Positions 14,935 through 25,700 of a stretch of DNA of 64,000 nucleotides are shown piece by piece; the stretch's first letter is position 1, and every line of letters starts with the position of its first letter. Position numbers and translations under genes: made by a program. The notes under the pieces are model-generated. The model did not search any database, was not told the origin of the DNA, and was given only the letters and a program-made list of their open reading frames with translations. This stretch comes from Phymorhynchus buccinoides. Taxonomy: Eukaryota; Mollusca; Gastropoda; Neogastropoda; Raphitomidae. The DNA lies in the NCBI GenBank assembly GCA_017654935.2, contig CM065690.1:4400430-4464429 (forward strand). The letters run 5' to 3'.

Positions 14935-15690
14935 ACAGCTAAGAGCTACTGCTTGTCTGTCACTAACATTTTCTCAGTCCAAATGCTACCCACAGCTAAG
15001 ACTCTGTGCTCGCTACTAAAATTGCTCTTGCCGTCAAAAAGATCCACAGCTAAGCGCCTAACCTGCTGCTGTCTAAATTGCCCCCTCGGTCAAAGTCAAC
15101 AGCTAAAGAGCTCTTCTGTTGTCGTCTAAACTCTGCCCCTCGGTCAAAGGCGCTCCACAGCCCCTAAGAGATCTCCGCAATGCATAGTCTAAATTGCTCG
15201 CGTCCCAAATCGGCTCCACAGCTAAGAGCCTCTCGATGCCTGCTCTAAATATAAAGCTGATCTAGCAGTTTAACTCAGTCCAAATGATCCACAGCCTATA
15301 GAGCCTACCGCATGCTGTCTAATTAGCTGTTCTAACATATTCTCAGCACAATCCCAAATGTCCACAGCCTCAAGAGCCTACCGATGCTGCTCTAAATTGC
15401 TGTCTACATTTCTCCGTCCAAATGAGTCCACAGCAAAGCCAGCCCTCCGATGCCTTTCTAAATTAGCTGTCTTTAATACATTCTTGTCAAATGTCCATCT
15501 AGTATAAGCAGCCTCCGATGCTGTATAAATTGCTGCCTCTACATTTTTTCAGTCCAAATAGGTCCACACTGCCTCTACGTACGCCCTATTCGCCCATTTA
15601 AAGCCCCGACCTCAACAACCACAGTTACAAGCTTCTTCCGTGCTGCTGTCTAAATTAGCCTCAGTCCCAATCATCAGCCGCGCTAACAAC
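14935..15690. repeat. Noisy ~55-75-bp tandem repeat, about 12 copies
   Basis: CCACAGCTAAGAGCCT, GATGCTGCTCTAAATTGCT and CTCAGTCCAAATG recur in order with heavy indel noise. Confidence 0.7.
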
Positions 15691-16099
15691 GGCCATCAGA
15701 TCGCTGGTCGAACTTGCAACATGGAGTGCACGCGACGGCTCTGGATCAGGATTGGTCGCATAGTCCGTCCCCCTCCTGTAGCTGCCCCGCTTCTATCTTA
15801 GGTCCTTCTACGCTGGCTGCGAAGCTCTTCCCCCTCGTGTGCTCCAGTCTCCTACGGTGGCCCTTCTTCCCCCCACGACCCCCCGTTTGGCTCCCACTCT
15901 GAGGACACACAAATAATAGGTTAAGAGCTTAGCGATACATCATAGTCACAGACCAGGCCGTCTATGTGAAATTTGCCGTTAGCTCCCCACCCTGGAGAGC
16001 CGTAGCGCTGACCCAGAGGCGTGCCACCCATATTTATAGAGAAAAAAAACTATGCATTCCCGAATTTTTCTCGCATTTTTATTGACATGATGAGGAAGC

Positions 16100-16390
16100 G
16101 AAGCGGTGATGGGGATCTCGAGTAAATTTGCCGCACAATAGAACAACTCTTTCGGTTGCGCCACTGGGTTTAAAATGTGTAAGTGCAATGGCATTATCGC
16201 GCCACAGCGACAATCCGGCTTACGATCTACATCCGAAAGACCTCCACGTTCAGACCTGCAAGGAACCCTCAGTGCAAAGTGAGAGAAAAATCCCCTAAGT
16301 AAAATCCAGGAGCGAACTCGGCTTTACCTTGACACTACATAAACTGAATACGCGTGCTAAACCACTGCTCTGCCACTCACACTAGGGACA
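16100..16390 (-). mobile_element. SINE family 1, degraded copy
   Basis: Plus-strand reverse complement pieces CCGAAAGACCTCCACGTTCAG, GTGCAAAGTGAGAGAAAAAT and GGAGCGAACTCGG match the family 1 body and B box with many indels. Confidence 0.55.
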
Positions 16391-18200
16391 GTTCAATTGA
16401 AGGTCAAGCAAAACTCGCGTCACATCAGTGGCACACATAATGTTTTAAAACTGAAACTTTTTTTCTCAGGTTTACCTGCTCATTAAATTAAAACAGCGTC
16501 ACTGATGCCGTCAAGCTAGCCTTCCTATGATGGCGCCAACTACACAAAATGAAAAACAAATGATAGCGTCGGGGTCCCCGGGGATAATAGTCTCCCCCTG
16601 TCCTAGACCCCTGAAGCCAGAAATTGCATTCATGAATTGGTGTTATAAGTAAGTGCTTTCCCCACACTTTACTTATACCAAATAGCTTCATCTAATTAAA
16701 GTAGTTTTTAAAAACTACAGTAGACACACAAAGATCTTGCGTTTATTGCACAAATTATTAAAAAAGGTTCACTTCGACCTTTTCATTTTCATAGAGTTCA
16801 ACAGGAAATCGACCTGAATCCGTCAAATCCTATCGGACGGGGCACTTAAAAGCTAGTTCCCCATGCCCTTCTATAGCCCCGACCCTTATACAGCCACGTC
16901 AAAAATCCCACTAGCAGTAAAGTAGAATAAAGCAGAAGAGGTGAAATCCCACTACCTTGCGTTGATGACCAAATTATCGTTAGCTAAAAGTTCCAAGTTC
17001 CTGCCCCTCTCCTTCTCACTCCACCCCCACATTTTGCCCTAAAAAAAAAAAAAAAAATCTTCCTAGTAAAATGCGGATGGCGCCCTAGACTTTCCAAGAT
17101 GGGAGCAGCCCGATATTTCACAGACTATCGTTCTACTAAAGTGACCAGAAGATAATTACACTTAATACCAAAATAACCGGACATGGTCAGTGAGGGCAAA
17201 GAAAAGAGTTTTGCTGGCTAAGCAAGTATACCAATCGACGTTTCTAGCACTTCATGTAGAAAAGATGCCGACTCAACAAGCTGCAATATGCAGAAGATTG
17301 CGGCGTACAAAATGAAGCAGAAGAAAAAGCTAAGCCCACTAGGATCACAAATCTGCGAAACAAGTTGATGAGTGAACTAAGGCGCCGCGTATGACTGCTA
17401 ACTTCGGCGGGAAGATTGCCTTGTCTCACTAGTCATTCACATACCGCCGCGATTCCCGCCGAACGCGATTGCCATAGCGTTCTATAAATGCATGTAATGT
17501 TATAGTGCAACTCTCGAAGAGCGAATTAAAATATTTTTACTTCAGCTAGTATTATTAGGTTAGCCGGTATAATTTGTGCTCAAAATTTTAACTTTTGCCA
17601 GGTTTCCGTGCAATTCGAACAGGAGATACTACCATGCCCTGCAAATAAACCATGTACAAAATAAGCTACAACTGTCCTGCTTTAAGATTAACCCAGTGTC
17701 TTACCAGACAAGTCGAGAAAGGATACATACTCTAAGACCTTTTTTGCTCCGATTGAGCCCGGCACAGCGTCTCCATTCATAACTTCCATAATAAAAAACT
17801 AAGAGAATAATTTCTTCTGAACTCGATGGAGCTTTTAATTGTGAGGCCAACGACCTGTACACAAAGAAGGTAGCCCCAAAATAATACAGACAATATGAAA
17901 TTATGAATAACAAGTCTGAACCCGAAAAAACATTACAGATTGATAGTATTCATGAGCCATAGCAATTGTTCACCGTAATTTAAAGCACAGAAACTCAAAC
18001 AATAGCAATCGTTCTCAAAAGAGTTAGTATCTTCAAGCTCGCAAACAAAAAACAATGGCTTGGATGATGCCTAGCGATTTAAACAATGGTTCAGAACTGT
18101 ATTCTCTCTTAACTATACTTTCATTCCTAAGCGTTTCTACACTAATCTGCTGTAAAACAGGTAAGTTTACAATTTAACATAAAACATACCATCATGCCAT

Positions 18201-19197
18201 ACATGCAGGTCAGTGTTTTTAAAGCAAATTGTATATTTCATGCACGCACTCACCAAGTGACGCCTCCTGTACATCCCCATGCATTGTGCTTGTCATTACT
18301 CCACAGATAAGTGTCACCATTGTCACCATAATTGTCCCCAACACATCAACAGTTTATTGTCTGTTTTTACGATTATGTATGGATACAACACAAATATATA
18401 GACGACAAGCACCACACTATTTTGCACACTTTTTTTTACACAGATATTTTCACGTTCCCTATCTACGCATGTATATACCCCTGTCACAGTCATCACATCA
18501 CATGTCACACATAGGTGACACGTGTGTGACACACCTTGAAGCAGTCACTGCGACGCTGTTTGCAGCACAGATACCACACTTTTCACACATCATTGTAGTT
18601 TGACACGTTTTGAAGGGGTGTCGGTGTAGCTGACACCAGTGTGTGCATGCTTGTACTTGGGGTGTCGTGCCGTGCACAACACACAGGTGTGCTTGTCACC
18701 TACACCTTTGTGTTTCTCTGGCTCCTCGGTGCGGTTTTCTTAGGCGTTATTGTTGGTATATTCTAGCAGAGAACTGAGCATTTCATCAGAGTAATATAAC
18801 TGAAAATAATCTTGCGCTTTCATTATGTGTCTAACACACACACAGGCCCTGATCGATGTTTGAATTCCGTCCTAGTTTCGGTTTTGGTGTGACATAATTC
18901 CCCCTAATCCACTCAAAACAAGGTAGAACAAAGGTAAGTTTTGATAATCTAACTCCTCACCACTAGCATCATCACCACCTACATGCGCTTCAATAGCTGC
19001 CACGAACTAAACTCACTCTTCTTCTGTCAAATTGGTCAGAATCAGAATTTTCTTCACCTTCTATTTTCACTACCAACAAAAACTGCCACGTGCACAGTAC
19101 ACACCTACTACACGCATTCACTCAAAACGACCCCTTTCCCACAGAGCTGGAAGGAGGGGGTGGGGGAAAGGGAAGGGTAAACGGCTGGGGGGGTCTG
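18201..19197. other. Clean non-coding stretch below exon 7
   Basis: AT-rich with CACA-type direct motifs (18,480-18,720: TGACACACC, GTGTGACAC, GGTGTGCTTGTCACC). No SRP40-like coding sequence was seen on the minus strand. Confidence 0.5.
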
Positions 19198-19640
19198 GCA
19201 TCAAATTCCATTCATAAACAGTCCCGTTAGGGCTGGGTCAAGGGTAAATGACGTACTTTGATGGCGCGAATTGCGGTAAGTCCAAAGTACGATCCCGGAA
19301 TACCGGTCTCTCGGATTGAAAGGAGTCATTTCTTCCAGAACGGTTTTCCGTTCTCCAGATTGAAAGGTATTAAGCCTTGAAACCAGAAAACCGGTCTGCA
19401 GGATTGAAAGAGTTAAAAGACTGACAACATGGACAAATAAAGAAAAAGTTATGTTCATTCTCGACACACTTACAAAATGGACAGTCCATAGGTTTCTGGG
19501 AATATCTGTTATTTACATTTAACTGACATAAACCAAGTCCGACACTGGTTAATGTTGATCTAAATTTGGCAATGGTAATCGAGCTAATGTATTTCTCCAT
19601 TTCTCTTCAGGCAGTGGAGGGGTTAACAGCGTACTTATTC
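19198..19640 (-). pseudogene. Non-LTR reverse transcriptase C-terminal relic
   Basis: Minus frame reads ISSITIAKFRSTLTSVGLGL then CPFCKCVENEHNFFFICPCC, the cysteine-bearing tail after the RT domain in many invertebrate LINEs (CPxC...E.H.LF.CP). Truncated on both sides, with a degenerate tail. Lies just downstream of NOLC1 exon 7. Confidence 0.65.
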
Positions 19641-19693
19641 ATACCTTTTTGCTAACGATTGATAATTGACAATTTTTGTCACCCCCGTAATAC

Positions 19694-19780
19694 CTTAGCC
19701 TCAAAGGAGTTGTCCCTGAATCTGTGATCGACCTCAAACTCCTCGTGTTTCACTCGCCGGAACGGCTCGTTCACTTTGGG
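19694..19780 (-). CDS. NOLC1: NOLC1 exon 7: first half of SRP40 C-terminal domain
   Basis: 87 bp, acceptor gtttgttttcag, donor gtatta (weak), phase 0/0. It reads [17 protein letters not shown] then [12 protein letters not shown], matching the PFRRVREEE...DNSFDAK block of animal NOLC1 and the SRP40 domain of yeast Srp40. This domain is the most conserved part of the family. The remaining SRP40 residues must be in a further exon below 19,694 that I could not locate. Confidence 0.93.
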
Positions 19781-22700
19781 CTGAAAACAAACACAAACAC
19801 ACAAAAGCACATTGAAAATGGTGTAATGACGCAATACTTAACCCCCCAAAAAAACACAGTATTAACCCTTTTACTGCTATGTAACGCATCACATAAATTT
19901 TGATGACATCTTTTTAAAAACAAACCCTTTTACTGCCATGTAACGCATCACGCAAAGGTTTGATGACATCGCTGATGAATTCAGTGATCGCGTTCACTGG
20001 TAAATATCAGTAAAAATAAAATACTGATTGTAAAACCAAAGTACTGAAAAAATTGGACTGATAATTTTTTGCTAGGACTGATAAATTGTTTAACAGGGGC
20101 TCATATATTGTGGTTTTCACTGGTTTTTGTTTCCCTGGGACTGGTTTTGATACCACTTGTTTGGGGGGCATTGTCGCTGATGGGACTGGTTTTGATACCA
20201 CTTGTTGGGGGGCATTGTCGCTGATGGGACTGGTTTTGATACCACTTGTTGGGGGGCATTGTCGCTGATGGGACTGGTTTTGATACCACTTGTTCGGGGG
20301 GCATTGTCGCTGATGGGACTGGTTTTGATACCACTTGTTCGGGGGGCATTGTCATTGATGGGACTGGTTTTGATACCACTTGTTTGGGGGGCATTGTCGC
20401 TGATGGGACTGGTTTTGATACCACTTGTTCGGGGGGCATTGTCGCTGATGGGACTGGTTTTGATACCACTTGTTTGGGGGGCATTGTCGCTGATGGGACT
20501 GGTTTTGATACCACTTGTTTGGGGGGCATTGTCGCTGATGGGACTGGTTTTGATACCACTTGTTGGGGGGCATTGTCATTGATGGGACTGGTTTTGATAC
20601 CAATTGTTGGGGGGGGCATTGTCGCTGATGGGACTGGTTTTGACACCGGTTGTTCGGGGGCATTGTCATTGATGGGACTGGTTTTGATACCGGTTGTTGG
20701 GGGGCATTGTCGCTGATGGGACTGGTTTTGATACCACTTGTTTGGGGGGCATTGTCGCTGATGGGACTGGTTTTGATACCACTTGTTCGGGGGGCATTGT
20801 CATTGATGGGACTGGTTTTGATACCACTTGTTCGGGGGGCATTGTCGCTTATGGGACTGGTTTTGATACCACTTGTTCGGGGGGCATTGTCGCTGATGGG
20901 ACTGGTTTTGATACCACTTGTTTGGGGGGCATTGTCATTGATGGGACTGGTTTTGACACCACTTGTTGGGGGGCATTGTCGCTGATGGGACTGGTTTTGA
21001 TACCACTTGTTCGGGGGGCATTGTCATTGATGGGACTGGTTTTGATACCACTTGTTCGGGGGGCATTGTCGCTGATGGGACTGGTTTTGATACCACTTGT
21101 TCGGGGGGCATTGTCATTGATGGGACTGGTTTTGATACCACTTGTTGGGGGGCATTGTCGCTGATGGGACTGGTTTTGATACCACTTGTTTGGGGGGCAT
21201 TGTCATTGATGGGACTGGTTTTGATACCACTTGTTCGGGGGGCATTGTCGCTGATGGGACTGGTTTTGATACCACTTGTTCGGGGGGCATTGTCGCTGAT
21301 GGGACTGGTTTTGATACCACTTGTTCGGGGGGCATTGTCGCTGATGGGACTGGTTTTGACACCACTTGTTTGGGGGGCATTGTCGCTGATGGGACTGGTT
21401 TTGATACCAGTTGTTGGGGGGCATTGTCGCTGATGGGACTGGTTTTGACACCAATTGTTGGGGGGCATTGTCGCTGATGGGACTGGTTTTGATACTGGTT
21501 GTTGGGGGGCATTGTCGCTGATGGGACTGGTTTTGATACCACTTGTTTGGGGGGCATTGTCGCTGATGGGACTGGTTTTCAAAATTCCTAGCACGGATGT
21601 CATCAGATAAAGGGGCACAACTCTGGAGTATAGCTTTTTTTGGCTTTTAAACAGTCAGGAGGGTTCTCTCCCCAGTAATGTTCATACGTAACTATACTTA
21701 TCTGTACCATGATATTCCAATACTGTAGAAAATCATTTATGTAGTACAGCTCTCATTTACTATTGGCCCTTTCTACAGGCTAACGTCAACCAGTGATGAA
21801 GGCCATTGGAGAAATGCTTAATGGCCTCTCCAAGTCCAACAACTGCTAATGAACTTCACCTTCTTAAACTTGTTCTGTTGGTCTGTGGAGCTCTGATCAG
21901 AATTCTGAAACAGAGTACCAGACAGAACACACACGCACACACACACACACACAATGCACACACACATATACACACACACACAATACACACACACACATAT
22001 ACACACACACACAATACACACACACACATATACACACACACTTTAGCAATCGTAGACATAAAATCAAATACACATTCGCAATGGAAACAACAACAAAAAC
22101 AATGAAAGGCAGGGGTCTTACACCCCATGAAACAATCAAAAATTGACATATGAAAGTACTTTCAATAGCTCTCCTGCTATTCCAACACAAACGTCTATGG
22201 TCTTTATTTGAAGGCACACTTTACACAAATGTTTATTTTTTCAGTTTAAAAAAAGAGAGGAACTTGGCAGGTCTGGATTGATGATTCACTCCCCTTGGAC
22301 TGCCGATATTCCGTAACATGACAAAACCAGGGTGAGGCCGCGTAGTTGGGACTCGGGAATGAACAGGCGCGGGAGCAACCGCGGCCACTGTACGGCCCAG
22401 AAAATGGGACAGCCCCCCCCCCCCCCCCCAAAAAAAAGTGACATGTTCACCTGTTCATTGTTGGAGTCCCCCTTGCCGTTGACCGTGGTGGGCCGAGTGG
22501 TGGAGGAGGTGGTGGCGGAGGAGGAAGCCTTGCTCCCCGCGTCACTGTCGTCTTCGCTGCTGCTGCTCTCCGAACTGCTGGCCTTCTTCACCGGAGCTCT
22601 GAAATCATGATCATCGTTATCATCATTATTGTCATCGTTATCATGATCATTATCATCAACACCGTTGTCTTCGCTGCTGCTGGTCTCCGAACTGCTGACC

Positions 22701-25700
22701 TTCACCGGAGCTCTGAAACCATCATCATCGTTATCATCATTATTGTCATCGTTATCATGATCATTATCATCAACACCGTTGTCTTCGCTGCTGCTGGTCT
22801 CCGAACTGCTGACCTTCACCGGAGCTCTGAAACCATCATCATCGTTATCATCATCATTATTATTGTTATCATCATCATCACTGTCTTCTTCACTGGGACT
22901 TTGAAAGTCAGAAATTATCATCAACATTGATGCCATCATCATCATCATCATCACCATCATCATCATCATCGTTATAACCATCTTCATCACTATCATCATT
23001 GTCCAAATCATTATCATCATCACCGTTATTATCATCATCACCACTGTCATCATCATCATCACCACTGTCATCATCATCATCATCATCAACATTGCTTTGC
23101 TCTCTGAGGCACTGTTGTCTTCGCAGCTCTCTGAACTGCTTGCCTTCTTCGCTGGGGCTCTATCATCATCATCACCACCACCATCTTCATCACTATCATC
23201 GTTGTCCACATCATTATCATCATCATTGTCATCCTCCTCCTCCTCACGGTTAGCAGTACTACCTCTACTGTTTGGAAAAAGACTTGTTTTTACTAGTTGC
23301 CAGACATCTTCATTTGTGCTCTGAAACTATCATCAACATCATCATCTGCATCACCAATTAATGTCATCACCAGCAGCGTCAATCGTGAATACCGATGCCA
23401 TCTGAAGGCCTTGCCGGCTGCCGGCTGCTTTCTATTCATTTGGGCTCTGAAATCATCATCATCATCATCATCAACACTACAGTGGAACCTCCCTTATAAG
23501 ACTCCCTCCCACATAAGACCTACTTCTCTGAGACATTGCCCTTCTTTGTAAGTATTAAAATTACCTCCCTTATAAGACCCCATTTTGGATGATTTTTGAA
23601 GGTCTTATAAGGGAGGATCCACTGTACTGTCTAAAGAATTTCTGCCCTCGGCTCTAGTGCAGAGTGGCACAGTGGTACATGTAGCATGTTCGCCTCGTGT
23701 CAAGTAAACCCTGAGTTCGAACCAGGGTACAGGGGATTTTTCCTCTCACTTTGCACTAGGACTCACAGTCTGAACGTGGAGTCTTTCGGATGAGACGATT
23801 ATAAACCGAGGTCCCGTGTGCCCATGCACTTAGCACATGTTAAACCCAGTGGCAACTAAAAAGTTGTCATTTGGTTAAAATTTAACACACACACACCCTT
23901 TTCTTCCTCATACACAAAAATCGCATGCCAAAAGAAAAAAACCCTGTTACTTTCTAAATTAAGTAAACCGATTTACTGAATTTAGAAAGGAACATCGTTT
24001 AGTTTCCCACTTAAGCTTTAGTAGAACTTCATAAAATTAAGCACAAGTGAGAGTAACCCGAATTTGACAGACGCCTCTGTGACTATAAAGTGCCTAATAA
24101 TTCCATGAGACATCATCCAAAACATTATCATTTCAGAAAATCGCATACATATTGGCAGTCAAAAGGGGTTGTTCATTAAAAACACACACACACTGAAAAT
24201 CAACCATGTCTGCTGAGCAATCACTTACGTTTTTCCAGCCGACACAGTAGCAGTGGCGGCAACAGCAGCAGTGTTTGTGGCAGGTTTCTTGGCAGGAGGT
24301 CGCCCTCCATCCCCCGAACTATCAGACTCGGAGGATGAGCTCTCGCCCGCTTTCCTCTTGGCCCCTCTCGCCGTACTGTTGGCCCCGACTGGCGACGCGG
24401 ACGCCAACGCAGACACCGCGCTATTCGTCTTGGACACTTTCGACTTGGGCTTGGAGTCGCCGTCCGAATCGGAACTTCCGCTGCTCTCCTCGCTCGACGA
24501 GTCCTCCGCTTTTCTTTTCACGCCCTGAGTCGCGGTGTTCGAACCCGAGGGTTTTGGGGACGGGGTAGGCGCGGGTTTGGTGGACTTTTGAGGAGCAGCA
24601 TCGTCGTCCTCGCTGGAACTGTCACTGGACGAAGAGCTGTCTGGTTTCTTGGCGGCGGTGGTGACCTTAGCTGGCGGCGGCGTTTTGTTGGCCGGGGATC
24701 TGGGGGTTGAACCTGATGATGTTTTCGCTGGTTTCGCTTCTTCGTCGTCCGAGCTGCTGCTACTACTGCTGTCGGCTTTCTTGGCCACGGGCGACTTCCT
24801 TGCAGGCTTGGCACCGCCCGCGGGGCTCGGAGCTGGAACTTTCTTCTTTTTGTTGTCGCCGTCTTCTTCAGAACTGGAATCACTGGAGCTACTAGAATCT
24901 TTCTTCTGCTGCACTGTTGGAGACTTGGTCGAGGGCTTTGCCACGACTCCTTTCACCGCCTTTCCTTTTTCTTCCTCAGAACTGGAATCACTGGAGCTAC
25001 TAGAATCTTTCTTCTTCTTCTGCACTGTTGGAGACTTAGCTGAGGGCTTTGCCGCGACACTTTTTCCCTTTTCTTCTTCAGAACTGGAATCACTGGAGCT
25101 ACTAGAATCTTTCTTCTTCTTCTGCACTGTTGGAGACTTAGCTGAGGGCTTTGCCGCGACACTTTTTCCCTTTTCTTCTTCAGAACTGGAATCACTGGAG
25201 CTACTAGAATCTTTCTTCTTCTTCTGCACTGTTGGAGACTTAGCTGAGGGCTTTGCCGCGACACTTTTTCCCTTTTCTTCTTCAGAACTGGAATCACTGG
25301 AGCTACTAGAATCTTTCTTCTTCTTCTGCACTGTTGGAGACTTAGCTGAGGGCTTTGCCGCGACACTTTTTCCCTTTTCTTCTTCAGAACTGGAATCACT
25401 GGAGCTACTAGAATCTTTCTTCTTCTTCTGCACTGTTGGAGACTTAGCTGAGGGCTTTGCCGCGACACTTTTTCCCTTTTCTTCTTCAGAACTGGAATCA
25501 CTGGAGCTACTAGAATCTTTCTTCTTCTTCTGCACTGTTGGAGACTTAGCTGAGGGCTTTGCCGCGACACTTTTTCCCTTTTCTTCTTCAGAACTGGAAT
25601 CACTGGAGCTACTAGAATCTTTCTTCTTCTGCACTGTTGGAGACTTGGTCGAGGGCTTTGCCGCGACACCTTTCACCGCCTTTCCTTTTTCTTCCTCAGA

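Larger units (their letters stand above)
10043..18200. other. Error-rich intergenic or NOLC1 3' region
   Basis: Apart from the repeats listed separately I see no gene. The missing NOLC1 terminal exon and 3'UTR should be in or before this stretch. 12,040-12,120 is a noisy copy of the palindrome-centre repeat. Confidence 0.5.

Noticed and set aside
20101..21618. Minisatellite read as a Pro-rich repeat protein or as a CRISPR array
   Set aside because: Units are directly adjacent with no unique spacers, 44-bp units break the frame, and the context is a eukaryotic intron.
23655..23730. tRNA gene with B box GTTCGAACC
   Set aside because: No closing acceptor stem, and a conserved SINE body follows; several dispersed copies.
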